A stretch of DNA of 64,000 nt. It comes from a bacterium (lineage in GTDB: Bacteria; Vulcanimicrobiota; Vulcanimicrobiia; Vulcanimicrobiales; Vulcanimicrobiaceae). The notes under the pieces are model-generated. The model searched no databases. It was not told the DNA's origin and saw only the letters and a list, made by a program, of their open reading frames with translations. Location of the stretch: NCBI GenBank assembly GCA_021805775.1, contig JAJZED010000009.1, forward strand, positions 54,326-118,325, given 5' to 3'. Both the position numbers and the translations under genes were made by a program. The stretch's first letter is position 1. The number at the start of each line of letters is the position of its first letter. Positions 17,078 through 25,866 of this stretch are shown piece by piece.

Positions 17078-18231
17078 AGTTCCTCCAGCTCCTCAAGTGT
17101 GAGATCGGTAAGCGCGACGCCGCGTTCGGCGGCCGCGCGTTCCATAAACGTAAAACGGCGATAGAATTTTTCGTTGGCGTCGCGAACCGCGCTCTCGGCG
17201 TCGATTCCCAGCGCGCGCGAGAGATTGACCAAGGTGAAAAACACGTCGCCGAGTTCTTCGCGCACGTGTTCGTCGTCGTTTTTCTCGCGCCGAGCCTCGG
17301 CGAGTTCGGTCAGTTCTTCGGTGAGTTTTTCGAGTATGCCCGAAACGCCGGGCCAATCGAAGCCGACGCGCGCCGCCTTTTCCTGCATGCGTTGGCCGCG
17401 TTGCAGCGCACCGAGGTGCTGAGGGATTCCGTCGAGCCGGCTCGCCCGTGCGAGCCCCGTTTTTTCTTGTGCCTTGAGCTTCTCCCAACTCCGCCATTGT
17501 GCGTCCACATCTTCGATAATCGCGTCGGCGAAGACGTGCGGGTGTCGGCGCACCATTTTATTCGCCAGCGCATCGATAACGTCGGCGACGGTAAAGGCGC
17601 CGCTCTCGCTTGCAACCTGCGCGTGAAAGACGATCTGCAATAAGAGATCGCCGAGCTCTTCGCAGAGCCCGTCGAGCCCGCCCTGTTCGATCGCTTCGAC
17701 GACTTCGTACGTCTCTTCGATGAGATAGGGCACCAGCGTGCGGTGCGTCTGCTCGCGGTCCCACGGGCAACCGTAGCGCAGCCGCGCCATCACTTCGACG
17801 AGTTCGGCGAAACTATAACGCTGGGCTTGCGGCGGTAACGGCACGAGCGCAACCTCGAGCGAGGCCGCCAACGTCGCGCGCGCCATTCCCGGTACGATCT
17901 CCGTTCGCGCGCCGCGCGCATCGAGCGCGCGCTGGAGTTGCGCGAGGCCGGGGAAATCGGAGAACGGATTGCCGAGAACGCCGATGCCGAGATCGCAACC
18001 GTCGAGTTCGTCGACGAAACGATCGATCGCATCGCTGCTTCCGCGAACGATGGCGGCGGCATCGTGCCGCGGTTCGGTATCCAACGCGATCTTTCGTTCG
18101 GCGAGCGCTTCGCGCAACGCGGGCGGCACCAGGAGCAGCGTTACGCGCGGAAGCGAAAGCGAGGCCTCGATCGCGCCGACGGTAAGCAATGATGGGTCGC
18201 CGGGGCCAAGCCCGATGATACGAACGAGCAT
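17047..18231 (-). CDS. mazG: MazG nucleoside triphosphate pyrophosphohydrolase fused to a TP-methylase-like domain
   Basis: A fusion protein of 394 residues. The N-terminal 155 or so residues resemble a tetrapyrrole methylase domain ([20 protein letters not shown]), as in YabN. The rest is MazG, with tandem [14 protein letters not shown] and [13 protein letters not shown] motifs that coordinate Mg, and the [23 protein letters not shown] entry. MazG hydrolyses noncanonical or excess NTPs. I chose ATG at 18231, immediately before [12 protein letters not shown] at 18255 is an alternative. Confidence 0.92.
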   Translation of the reverse strand: MLVRIIGLGPGDPSLLTVGAIEASLSLPRVTLLLVPPALREALAERKIALDTEPRHDAAAIVRGSSDAIDRFVDELDGCDLGIGVLGNPFSDFPGLAQLQRALDARGARTEIVPGMARATLAASLEVALVPLPPQAQRYSFAELVEVMARLRYGCPWDREQTHRTLVPYLIEETYEVVEAIEQGGLDGLCEELGDLLLQIVFHAQVASESGAFTVADVIDALANKMVRRHPHVFADAIIEDVDAQWRSWEKLKAQEKTGLARASRLDGIPQHLGALQRGQRMQEKAARVGFDWPGVSGILEKLTEELTELAEARREKNDDEHVREELGDVFFTLVNLSRALGIDAESAVRDANEKFYRRFTFMERAAAERGVALTDLTLEELEELWKSAKGGVA

Positions 18232-18261
18232 AGGGTTAAAAGGCTTCGCCGCCACACAAGA

Positions 18262-18290
18262 CGAGGCCCCGGTACCAGCCCGGAGCCTCG
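18262..18290 (-). terminator. Probable terminator downstream of the parvulin gene
   Basis: On the minus strand an imperfect hairpin (CGAGGCTCCGG ... CCGGGGCCTCG) follows the parvulin stop and is trailed by TCTTGTGT. It separates the parvulin gene from mazG. Confidence 0.55.
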
Positions 18291-18315
18291 TAGAGGTGCG
18301 ATCGCTGCTTTGCGA

Positions 18316-19287
18316 TCAGTTTTTCGACGGCGGTGCCGACGGCGCTGCCGAGGGGGCGGCCGTTGCCGTGCCGGCGGTCGCTGCGGGAGCGGCCGAGGGC
18401 GGCGGCGTCGGGAAGAGCCCGGTGAAGCGCGGATCGTTGATCTGAATCGTCGCTTTGCTCTGCAGACCGGCGATGAACGGCTGCACCAGCGGCGCCTCCG
18501 CTTGTTCGCGCAACTGGTCTTCGATGCGCTGATGCACCGATGCGAGCGTCGCTTTCACCGCAGGTTTGCGCGCCTGCACCTGAATGATGTGCCAGCCGAA
18601 GGGCGAGTGCACCGGCGGGCTAATCGCGCCGATCTTGCCGGTCAATGCATACGCTTCGAAGGGCTTCACCATCTGGTTCGGGCCGAACCAACCGAGTTCG
18701 CCGCCCTTATCGCGGCTGCCCGGATCCTGCGAGTACTGCTTGGCGAGCGCCGAAAAGTGCTGGCCGGCTTTGAGATCGGCTTCGATCTTCTGCGCGGTCG
18801 CAAGATCGCTCACGAGAATGTGTCGCGCTTTAATTTGCTCCGGCGTGTCGAATTGCGCGTGATTCTTGTTGAAGAACGCCGCAATTTGCCCTTCGGAGAT
18901 CTGCACGTTCTTGCCGACCGCCGCATCGATGATGAGCTGCTGGCGAATGATCTGGTGCAGGTCGTGCTCGGTCAGGCCGTTCGCCGCCAACTGGCGCTGG
19001 AACGAGCCCGGCGGATAGTTCGCCGCAATTTCAGCCTCGCGCTGCGCGATCTGCGCTTTCGTAATATTGATGCCGTGGCGTTGACCGTACTGGTCGAGCA
19101 GCGTCTGCAGAACGAGTTGCTGCAACACGCCGCGAGCCGTTGGGCTGGCTTCGAGTTTTTTATCGAAGGTTTGGCGGCTGATCGATTGGCCGTTCACGGT
19201 CGCGACCGATCCGCCCGCGCAGGCCACGAGCGAGAGAGCTGCGACAACCGCAGCGGCGCCGGTGACTAGGCGACGAAAAACGAGCAT
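18316..19287 (-). CDS. Parvulin-type peptidyl-prolyl isomerase lipoprotein
   Basis: A 323-residue exported foldase of the PrsA/SurA type. A signal peptide with lipobox LSLVACAGG is followed by a SurA-N-like helical chaperone region (residues about 28-150). The PpiC rotamase domain spans about residues 160-255 (KARHILVSDLATAQKIEADL, then FSALAKQYSQDPGSRDKGGELGWF and PFGWHIIQV). The C-terminal tail is Pro/Ala/Ser-rich and disordered. ATG at 19287 has GGAG upstream and a proper signal peptide; the frame is open to 19350. It assists folding of exported proteins. Confidence 0.9.
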   Translation of the reverse strand: MLVFRRLVTGAAAVVAALSLVACAGGSVATVNGQSISRQTFDKKLEASPTARGVLQQLVLQTLLDQYGQRHGINITKAQIAQREAEIAANYPPGSFQRQLAANGLTEHDLHQIIRQQLIIDAAVGKNVQISEGQIAAFFNKNHAQFDTPEQIKARHILVSDLATAQKIEADLKAGQHFSALAKQYSQDPGSRDKGGELGWFGPNQMVKPFEAYALTGKIGAISPPVHSPFGWHIIQVQARKPAVKATLASVHQRIEDQLREQAEAPLVQPFIAGLQSKATIQINDPRFTGLFPTPPPSAAPAATAGTATAAPSAAPSAPPSKN

Positions 19288-19308
19288 AGTGGGCTCCAGT
19301 AGGATGAC

Positions 19309-19352
19309 GGGTGAGAAAGCGCACGGAGCCGACGGCTCCGAAAGCCTCACCC
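19309..19352 (-). terminator. Hairpin downstream of tnaA
   Basis: A two-level inverted repeat: outer arms GGGTGAG / CTCACCC and inner arms GGAGCC / GGCTCC. It starts just after the tnaA stop on the minus strand. There is no long T-run, so intrinsic termination is plausible but not certain. Confidence 0.5.
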
Positions 19353-19354
19353 GG

Positions 19355-20776
19355 TTAGGGTTTCCGCCCCAATGCTCCTTCCGATAAAGGGCTCCCCTGG
19401 TGAAGCCGCTCGAAGCGCGCGGTGAAATGCCGCAGCGGCGGCGCCTGCCAGAGCATCGTTAAACCGACGATCCGCTCCCGCCGACGATAGAGATCCTCGA
19501 AGACCTCGCCGACGTAATCGATGTGGCTCTGCGTGTAAACGCGGCGTGGAATCGCCAGGCGGACCAGCTCGAGCGGGGCGGTGCGCTCCTCGCCGGTGAG
19601 CGGGTCGGTCGAACCGAACATCACCGTTCCGATCTCGACCGCGCGAATACCGCCTTCGAGGTAGAGTTCGCCGACGAGCGCTTGCCCGGGATATTCGCGC
19701 GGCGCGAGGTGGGCGAGCATCGCCCCGGCATCGATATAGACGGCGTGTCCGCCGGGCGGCTGCACGATGGGAACGCCGATCTCGGTGAGTCGGCGCCCTA
19801 AGTACGCCGTCGAGGCGATGCGGTAGTTGAGATAATCTTCATCGAGCGCCTCGCCGAGCCCGGTCGCCATCGCTTCTAAATCGCGGCCGGCGAGGCCGCC
19901 GTAGGTGGTGAAGCCCTCGGTGAGGATGAGCAAGCGCGATTCCGCGCTCGCGAGCGCCGCGTCGTTACCGGCGAGAAACCCGCCGATATTCACCAAGCCG
20001 TCCTTCTTCGCCGACATCGTGCACCCGTCGGCGTAGGAAAAGAGCTCGCGCGCGATCTCGCGCGGCGAACGTCCGGCAAATTCGGGCTCGCGTTCGCGTA
20101 TGAACCAACAATTCTCCGCATAGCGACAGGCATCGATGTAGAGCGGAATGCCGTGTTCGCGGCAGATCGCATGGACCGCGCGCACGTTCGCCATCGAGAC
20201 CGGTTGGCCGCCGCCGGAATTATTCGTGACGGTCAGCATGACGAGCGGCACGCGCGCCGCCCCGACCTCCGCGATAACCGCGCGCAACGCATCGGTATCC
20301 ATGTTTCCCTTAAACGGGTGCTGCGCCGCCGGGAGCCGCCCTTCGGGTATCGGCAGATCGAGCGCGCGCGCGCCGACGCTTTCAACGTGCGCGCGCGTCG
20401 TGTCGAAATGCGTGTTATTCGGCACGACATCACCGGGCTTGCAGAGCGTGGTAAAAAGAATGCGCTCGGCCGCACGCCCTTGATGCGTCGGCAACACGTG
20501 TTGGAAGCCGAAGATCTCGCGCACCGTCTCGGCAAAGCGATAGAACGAGCGCGCCCCCGCGTAGGATTCGTCGCCGCGCATGATCGAGGCCCACTGATCG
20601 GCGCTCATCGCCCCGGTGCCGCTATCGGTCAACAGATCGATGAGGACATCTTCGGCGCGCAGCAAGAATGGGTTGAAGGCGGCCTCGCGCAGATAGCCCT
20701 CGCGCTCCTCGCGCGTGGTCATGCGAATCGGTTCGACCGATTTAATGCGAAAAGGTTCGATAATCGACCGGGGCAT
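19355..20776 (-). CDS. tnaA: Tryptophanase (tryptophan indole-lyase)
   Basis: A PLP enzyme splitting tryptophan into indole, pyruvate and ammonia; 473 residues, full length. It opens EPFRIKSVEPIRMTTREERE, and the PLP Lys lies in YADGCTMSAKKDGLVNIGG. Tryptophanase and tyrosine phenol-lyase share this fold, so I checked the specificity positions: FDTT (Asp, as in tryptophanase), AVEIG (Ile rather than Arg) and LRHFTARF (His rather than Phe). All three favour tryptophanase, although the overall wording PTHQGRAAERI and MFGSTDP mixes both families. No tnaC leader or permease gene is adjacent. It is divergent from a MaoC gene, 31 bases away. Confidence 0.88.
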   Translation of the reverse strand: MPRSIIEPFRIKSVEPIRMTTREEREGYLREAAFNPFLLRAEDVLIDLLTDSGTGAMSADQWASIMRGDESYAGARSFYRFAETVREIFGFQHVLPTHQGRAAERILFTTLCKPGDVVPNNTHFDTTRAHVESVGARALDLPIPEGRLPAAQHPFKGNMDTDALRAVIAEVGAARVPLVMLTVTNNSGGGQPVSMANVRAVHAICREHGIPLYIDACRYAENCWFIREREPEFAGRSPREIARELFSYADGCTMSAKKDGLVNIGGFLAGNDAALASAESRLLILTEGFTTYGGLAGRDLEAMATGLGEALDEDYLNYRIASTAYLGRRLTEIGVPIVQPPGGHAVYIDAGAMLAHLAPREYPGQALVGELYLEGGIRAVEIGTVMFGSTDPLTGEERTAPLELVRLAIPRRVYTQSHIDYVGEVFEDLYRRRERIVGLTMLWQAPPLRHFTARFERLHQGSPLSEGALGRKP

Positions 20777-20807
20777 CGTGGCTCCTTTTGCGAAGAGAGA
20801 TCGGCAG

Positions 20808-21362
20808 ATGGCAACGAAAATCGTGCAAGGTTTCGAGGGCCTTCGGGCGCTCGAGGGCAGCGAGCTCCTCTCGGCGCCGTGGCTGCGGATCGACCAGCGA
20901 CGGATCGATGCATTCGCGGCCTGTACCGACGACCGACAGTGGATTCATATCGATCCGCTCCGCGCTGCGAAAGGGCCGTACGGCGGCACGATCGCGCACG
21001 GGTATCTCGTGCTCTCGCTCCTCCCGGTGCTCTGGCATCGCAGTTGCAGCATCCGCGGAACCGGCGCGGTGCTGAATTACGGGCTCGACCGCGTGCGTTT
21101 TCTCGCTCCGGTACGATCCGGGGCGCGCGTTCGCGCGCGTTTTTCGATTGCGAGCGTACGCGCCGTCGCATCGGGCCTGCGCGTCGCCCTGCACGCAACG
21201 ATCGAAACCTACGGCAACGAGGAAGCCGTCTGCGTCGCCGATGCGGTCTTTCTCTATCGCGCCGCGCCGCCTACGCTCGTGCAAGAAGCGCATTCCAGCG
21301 GCGTAGATCGCAGATCGAGCGGCGTTCCTCGCCGGGCTCGGCGAGCTTCCAGCGCGCGATAA
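20808..21362 (+). CDS. MaoC-like (R)-specific enoyl-CoA hydratase
   Basis: A 184-residue hot-dog-fold hydratase. The hydratase-2 motif is seen in FAACTDDRQWIHIDPLRAAKGPYGGTIAHGYLVLSLLP (Asp and His in D-x-x-Q-W-I-H). NodN/MaoC proteins of this length hydrate enoyl-CoA. The C-terminal 40 residues are Arg/Ser-rich and lie where the gene overlaps antisense with the hemerythrin gene, so the true conserved domain may end near residue 150. Start ATG 20808 follows a GAGA-rich leader. A link with the neighbouring aromatic operon is possible but unproven. Confidence 0.8.
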   Translation: MATKIVQGFEGLRALEGSELLSAPWLRIDQRRIDAFAACTDDRQWIHIDPLRAAKGPYGGTIAHGYLVLSLLPVLWHRSCSIRGTGAVLNYGLDRVRFLAPVRSGARVRARFSIASVRAVASGLRVALHATIETYGNEEAVCVADAVFLYRAAPPTLVQEAHSSGVDRRSSGVPRRARRASSAR

Positions 21363-21807
21363 CCTCGCTTTCGATCTCGGCAAATCGCTCGACGAGCGCT
21401 CTGTTGCATTCTTCTTCGAGCGCCTGTTCGATCGTCACGAAAATTGCGTCGTTCTCGCGCGCGATGTGATCGCGCAGAAACGCAACGAACGCCTTGAGTT
21501 CGGGAAGCCCCGACTCGCCACGCCCACGCGCGCAGCGTACCGCACGCACCAAGAGACGCCCCTCGGTGTGCTGCTCGCTTAAGAGCAGCGCAAAGCCGCT
21601 TAACCACGGGTGCTCGTCGGTCGTGCCGAAGAGGGCGCGCTCTTCTTTCCCGTGATGGTTGGCGTCGATAAATATCTCTACGAACGCTAGAAACTCGTCG
21701 ATGTAACCGGCCGGCATTTCAGGTGCGCGGCAGAGCCGGTCGAAATGGTCGAGGACTTCGAGTATGCGGCGGTGCTCTTCACGGAGAACGTCGAGCGCTT
21801 CGCTCAC
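21271..21807 (-). CDS. Hemerythrin HHE-domain protein
   Basis: A 178-residue four-helix protein with a hemerythrin-like di-iron pattern: EEHRRILEVLDHFDRL (helix A), DANHHGKEERALF (helix B), LLSEQHTEGRLLV (helix C) and FLRDHIARENDAIF (helix D). Such domains bind or sense O2, NO or peroxide. The GTG start (21807) overlaps the TGA of the upstream benzoyl-CoA reductase ATPase gene by four bases, so it is the last cistron of the aromatic operon. Protection of the oxygen-sensitive reductase is a reasonable inference. The 3' end overlaps the convergent MaoC gene by 92 bases. Confidence 0.85.
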   Translation of the reverse strand: MSEALDVLREEHRRILEVLDHFDRLCRAPEMPAGYIDEFLAFVEIFIDANHHGKEERALFGTTDEHPWLSGFALLLSEQHTEGRLLVRAVRCARGRGESGLPELKAFVAFLRDHIARENDAIFVTIEQALEEECNRALVERFAEIESEVIARWKLAEPGEERRSICDLRRWNALLARA

Positions 21808-22595
21808 GCAGCGCTCTTCTCCATACGCCGTTTCGAAAGCAGCGCAGCCCCGAGTGCGCCGGCCATCTCGGGCTGCGGCGCACAATGAATTTGCACCCCG
21901 AGCGCCTCTTGCAACGCGCGGATCATCCCCGCCTGATATCCCATCCCGCCGACGAGCGTCACCGCCTCTTCGATGCCGATCCGTTTGACGAGCAATACCG
22001 CACGCTCCGCAAGCGATTGATGGACGCCGCGCAGAATGTTTTCGCGCGTTTCGCCGCGGCTGACATGGTTGATAATCTCCGATTCGGCGAGCACGGCACA
22101 GACGCTCGAAATCGCGACCGGGTTTTCACCGTGCATCGAAAGCTCCCCGACCTCGGCGAGCTCCGTCTCGAGATATTTTGCAGCGCGTTCGACGAAACCA
22201 CCGGCGCCGGCGGCGCATTTTTCATTCGATTTGAATTCGCGCACCCGCCCTCCGGGTGCAATTTTTACCGCCCGCGAACTCTGCGCTCCGATATCGAGTA
22301 CGCAGCGCGTATCGGGGAAGAGCGCGGCCGCGCCGTAGGCTGCGGCGGTGACTTCGGTGAGTTGCAGATCGCGTTCGGGATAGCTCGAGCGGCCGAACCC
22401 GGTCGTCGCGATATAGCGGAGATCGCCGCGCCCCGCGCCGATGCTCGCCAGCGCTTCGTCCACGGCACGGTCGACCAGTTCGATTAACGGCGGTCGCGTG
22501 CGCGTCGCCCGCGCGACGAGTTGGCGCCCCTCGCGATCGACGAGCACGACTTTCGTGCTGCGCGATCCCAGATCGACTCCGGCGATAATATCCAT
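21804..22595 (-). CDS. Benzoyl-CoA reductase ATPase/activator subunit (BcrA/BzdP-like)
   Basis: One of two ASKHA-fold subunits that couple ATP hydrolysis to electron transfer in class I benzoyl-CoA reductase. The 263-residue protein begins AGVDLGSRSTKVVLVD (phosphate 1 loop) and has VLDIGAQSSRAV (phosphate 2) and VGGMGYQAGM (adenosine site). Cys127 in NEKCAAGAGG and Cys166 in SSVCAVLAESEI are the two Cys known in this family to bind a [4Fe-4S] cluster shared across the subunit interface. Both ATPase subunits here are short (about 30 kDa), as in the Azoarcus Bzd type rather than Thauera, whose BcrA is longer. Which is A and which is D is not settled. Confidence 0.87.
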   Translation of the reverse strand: MDIIAGVDLGSRSTKVVLVDREGRQLVARATRTRPPLIELVDRAVDEALASIGAGRGDLRYIATTGFGRSSYPERDLQLTEVTAAAYGAAALFPDTRCVLDIGAQSSRAVKIAPGGRVREFKSNEKCAAGAGGFVERAAKYLETELAEVGELSMHGENPVAISSVCAVLAESEIINHVSRGETRENILRGVHQSLAERAVLLVKRIGIEEAVTLVGGMGYQAGMIRALQEALGVQIHCAPQPEMAGALGAALLSKRRMEKSAA

Positions 22596-22607
22596 TCGTC
22601 TTCTCCT

Positions 22608-23402
22608 TTACGATGCGGCGGCGGCCGACATGGCGTGTTCCAGCGCGAAGACCGCAGCGCCGATCGCACCCATATAGTGCGAATCGGGGCTGACGTTGAG
22701 CGGCGCGCCGAGTTTCTCTTCGAGCATCTTCACCATGCCGACGTTGAGCGAAACTCCTCCGGTGAAGGTATAGCTCGGTTTCAACCCGACGCGCCGAACC
22801 AAGGCAATCGTTCGCGCGGCGATCGCGCTGTGAATGCCGCCGAGAATATCTTCGGTCTTCTTGCCCTGCGCGACGTACGACATGATATCGGACTCGACGA
22901 AGACCGTGCAGACGGTCGAGAGCCGGACCGGGTTACGCGCCTGCAACGAGATCGCACCGATCTCATCGAGCGAGAGCCCGAGCGTCTCGGCGGCGGTAGA
23001 GAGAAAACGCCCCGTTCCCGCCGCACATTTATCGTTCATCACGAAATCGACGACCTCGCCGTTCTGCACGCTGATACCCTTGGCGTCCTGTCCGCCCATA
23101 TCGATCACCGTCGAAGTCTCGGGGAAGAGCATGCTCGCCCCTTTGGCGTGGCAGGTGATCTCGGTGATCTGCAGATCGCCGAACGAAACTTTGAAGCGGC
23201 CGTAACCGGTACCGACGACGCAAAGCACGTCTTCGCGCGCGATGCCGCCCGCGGCGAGCACCGCTTCGTAGCCGCGCTCGCCGGCGCGCGTGATGTTCGC
23301 GCCGGTATCGGTGAGCGCGCGGGCGACGATCTTTTTGTTTTCGTCGATGATGATGCATTTGGTCTGGGTCGATCCGACATCGATCCCCGCTGCATATTTC
23401 AT
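22608..23402 (-). CDS. Benzoyl-CoA reductase ATPase/activator subunit (BcrD/BzdQ-like)
   Basis: The second ATPase subunit, 264 residues. It begins [20 protein letters not shown], has [13 protein letters not shown], the phosphate 2 loop [12 protein letters not shown] and the adenosine motif [12 protein letters not shown]. The cluster ligands are Cys126 ([11 protein letters not shown]) and Cys165 ([13 protein letters not shown]). Together with the 263-residue paralogue it should form the heterodimeric electron activator. The gene overlaps the bcrB-like gene by four bases and is 12 bases from the next ATPase gene. Proteins of this family also activate 2-hydroxyacyl-CoA dehydratases; dch, had and oah in the same operon decide for benzoyl-CoA reductase. 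Confidence 0.87.
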   Translation of the reverse strand: MKYAAGIDVGSTQTKCIIIDENKKIVARALTDTGANITRAGERGYEAVLAAGGIAREDVLCVVGTGYGRFKVSFGDLQITEITCHAKGASMLFPETSTVIDMGGQDAKGISVQNGEVVDFVMNDKCAAGTGRFLSTAAETLGLSLDEIGAISLQARNPVRLSTVCTVFVESDIMSYVAQGKKTEDILGGIHSAIAARTIALVRRVGLKPSYTFTGGVSLNVGMVKMLEEKLGAPLNVSPDSHYMGAIGAAVFALEHAMSAAAAS

Positions 23403-24664
23403 ACGGATGCTCCCTCTCGCGTCGGGCGATGAGCGATGGATTCAAAGAATGCATCGATACGGTTGCGCATTTGCGCCTCCGAAAAGTAGCGCGGATCTTC
23501 GAGATCGGATTCCACCAAGAGCGTCGGAATGCCGCGTTTGGTGAAGTATTCGCGCATATCGCCCTGGCCGGCCGAGAAAAGACGGCAGCTCTTTACCGAG
23601 TGAATGACCAGCGCGTTTGCATTCCACTCCTCCAGATAGCGTTCGATCTGCTCGTAACGCTGGAGGAAGTTGCGGTTGGTAAGGTTCCATTCCAACAGGT
23701 GGCGCGCGATCGATTCCAAGGGATGGTCGGGATCGTGCGTAAAGCCGAACTCCCAGAGCCCGCCGACGGTGGAGTAGGTCGATGCGACTGCGACGGCATC
23801 CCAACGCGAGAACATGTCGCGAAATGCGCGCAGGTGCGGCCACGGCGGCGGCCCTTCGATAACGTAGCGAAAGCGCTCTTTCTCCAACGGCCCGATACCG
23901 GCTTCGGCTTTAGCGAGCAATTCGGCGTAGGCGGTTTCGAAAAACTCCAGCCCCTGCGGCGTTCCGCGCAAGCAATAGAGCGGCGCCATCATGGTCACCG
24001 AATCGAAGTAGGCGTCGTAGGGTGCCGGGGTGCGTTTGGTAAGATGTTTGATTTTCGACCAGAGATCGCCGGTGAGCGAGGAGAGGCGCACCGCTTCGCG
24101 GAGCCGATCTTCGTCGAGCTTGCGCCCGGTGAGCTCTTCGCAACGGCCGATGAGATGGTGGAGCTGGCGCAAGACGTATTCGATATCTTCTTTCGACGGC
24201 TTTCCCGATGCCGAGCGAATAAAGGGAATATCGAGTTGAAAGGCCGGTTTTCCGGTGAACTCTGCGAGGTGTCCGAACCAGTCGAGATAGACGTTACACC
24301 CGACGTAATTGCAGAGCAGCAGCGACGGTTCGGGGATCGTCGCGAACGGCGTCTCGCGCCCGCCGAAATACATGCCGATATCGGCTTTCACGTAGGCGCA
24401 GTTATCCGAGGAGTACCCCATGAACTCCGCCGACTGAATGAACGGTAGCGACTGCTTGCGCACCGCAAGTTGCAATGCGTTCACTTCGGGAAAGACGGGA
24501 AGAATATCGAATGCGCGCAGCAATTCGACCGGGTTGCCGCCGATCAGTAAGTAGGCAGCCGGAACGCCGCTGCCGTTCGCCGCGGCAGTCAGCGCTGCAT
24601 AATACTCCGACATCAGCTCTTTTTGCAGATGGTGCAGCTTGCCTTGATAATGCGTTTCGGTCAT
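23399..24664 (-). CDS. Benzoyl-CoA reductase catalytic-module subunit (BcrB/BzdO-like)
   Basis: A 421-residue HgdB-family protein forming part of the substrate- and [4Fe-4S]-binding module. It shows the family entry ([23 protein letters not shown]), Cys-containing blocks [14 protein letters not shown] and [15 protein letters not shown], and [17 protein letters not shown] near residue 365, where 2-hydroxyacyl-CoA dehydratase relatives also carry cluster Cys. Size and order (after bcrC, before the ATPase genes) are as in known bcrCBAD and bzdNOPQ clusters. It takes electrons from the activator for the Birch-like reduction of benzoyl-CoA to cyclohexa-1,5-diene-1-carbonyl-CoA. Confidence 0.87.
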   Translation of the reverse strand: MTETHYQGKLHHLQKELMSEYYAALTAAANGSGVPAAYLLIGGNPVELLRAFDILPVFPEVNALQLAVRKQSLPFIQSAEFMGYSSDNCAYVKADIGMYFGGRETPFATIPEPSLLLCNYVGCNVYLDWFGHLAEFTGKPAFQLDIPFIRSASGKPSKEDIEYVLRQLHHLIGRCEELTGRKLDEDRLREAVRLSSLTGDLWSKIKHLTKRTPAPYDAYFDSVTMMAPLYCLRGTPQGLEFFETAYAELLAKAEAGIGPLEKERFRYVIEGPPPWPHLRAFRDMFSRWDAVAVASTYSTVGGLWEFGFTHDPDHPLESIARHLLEWNLTNRNFLQRYEQIERYLEEWNANALVIHSVKSCRLFSAGQGDMREYFTKRGIPTLLVESDLEDPRYFSEAQMRNRIDAFFESIAHRPTREGASV

Positions 24665-24675
24665 CGTAGGTACTC

Positions 24676-25854
24676 CTAGTCGAAGAGAAGGGACTCGACG
24701 AACGTTTCGATCTCGCTTTTAACCCGGTCGAACATCCACATTTTTTCTTCAAACTCCAAGAACAGATGCGGGATGCCGGCTTCTTGCAAAGCCTTACGGT
24801 AGAGTGGATAGGCGAAGAGGGATGGTTCGCAAAATTTCGCGCAGAGCACGATGACGGCATCGGCTCGGTGCGAGCGGGCGCGCTCGACGAGCAACTGCGA
24901 CGGCGAGACACGCATATCGTGCTTCACCGGCGTCGGCAGCGACGCGTTGATATAGCCGTCGGCGAGCGCGAGCAACGGATCCTCCGCGTTCTCGGGAACG
25001 TTCTCGGTGAACCAACGGCGGCCGAGGAGGAAATCGTCATCGACGAGATAGCAACCCGCGTCTTCGATCGCCGCGATGAGATCGAGCGGGGGCTGTTCGC
25101 AGAACGATCCGGTGAGCACGACGCGGATGCGGTCGCGTTCGCGCCCTTCGCGCGTCGCTGCGGCATGCAGCGCATCGGCGAGCAACTCGGCGTGCTCTTC
25201 GGGGGGGATGAGGTGCCCGACGCGCACGAGCGGGTAGAGTTCGCGGGTGCGCAACCGGTGCGGAGCATCGCGCCGCAACGCATAGAGGCGCCGGATCGTT
25301 TCGCGAATGCGATTGTAGAGCGCGATTGCGGCACGGAGATCCTCGGTGGTCATCTCCCGCCCGCTTAACTCGCCTGCAAATTTCGCGACTCGTGCGTATT
25401 CATCGCGCAGGTAGCGCGGCGACTCTTCGGCTTCGAAGTTCTGCGGAAAGTGGATGTACTCTACGGGCGTTCCGGGGAAGTTCCGCGCATAGACGCTCGC
25501 GAGATTACGAGCCGGATCGCAGATGGAGTGAAAGACGAGCCCGTCGAGCGGTTCGAGCAGTTCGGTCATCCCTTGTTCGAGCGTGCTTTTAACGATCGAG
25601 CAGATGAACGATTGAAAACGTGAATCGGCGTGCGCGATTTCCATGCGGTTGCCGCCGCCCGCCAACCCGACCGGTAAGACGCCCGAGGCGTAAAAGATCT
25701 CGGTCGGCGTATAGACCGGAAAGCAACCGATTGCGGCCCGCTTCGGGGCGGCATTTTTCCAAGCGACCGCAGCGGCAAAGCCCGGCTCTTCGATAATGCG
25801 ATCGCAATATTCGACGAGCGATTCGATGCTCTGCGCTATGACTTGCGTACTCAT
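24676..25854 (-). CDS. Benzoyl-CoA reductase catalytic-module subunit (BcrC/BzdN-like)
   Basis: A 392-residue HgdB-family protein, partner of the BcrB-like subunit. Landmarks are AIGCFPVYTPTEIFYASGVLPVG, the SICDPARNL block with a Cys, VVLTGSFCEQPPLDLI and AVIVLCAKFCEPSLFAYPLYRKALQEAGIP. The last, with two Cys, is typical of the BcrC/BadD/BzdN group. The gene starts 12 bases after the had stop. No ferredoxin gene follows it, unlike Thauera, so the electron donor must be encoded elsewhere. Confidence 0.87.
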   Translation of the reverse strand: MSTQVIAQSIESLVEYCDRIIEEPGFAAAVAWKNAAPKRAAIGCFPVYTPTEIFYASGVLPVGLAGGGNRMEIAHADSRFQSFICSIVKSTLEQGMTELLEPLDGLVFHSICDPARNLASVYARNFPGTPVEYIHFPQNFEAEESPRYLRDEYARVAKFAGELSGREMTTEDLRAAIALYNRIRETIRRLYALRRDAPHRLRTRELYPLVRVGHLIPPEEHAELLADALHAAATREGRERDRIRVVLTGSFCEQPPLDLIAAIEDAGCYLVDDDFLLGRRWFTENVPENAEDPLLALADGYINASLPTPVKHDMRVSPSQLLVERARSHRADAVIVLCAKFCEPSLFAYPLYRKALQEAGIPHLFLEFEEKMWMFDRVKSEIETFVESLLFD

Positions 25855-25866
25855 AGATATCCCTTC

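Noticed and set aside
19355..20776. Tyrosine phenol-lyase
   Set aside because: Asp in FDTT, Ile in AVEIG and His in LRHFT are the tryptophanase residues at the specificity positions.
21804..25854. 2-hydroxyacyl-CoA dehydratase (HgdABC type)
   Set aside because: The families are shared, but dch, had and oah in the same operon and two ATPase subunits instead of one favour benzoyl-CoA reductase.
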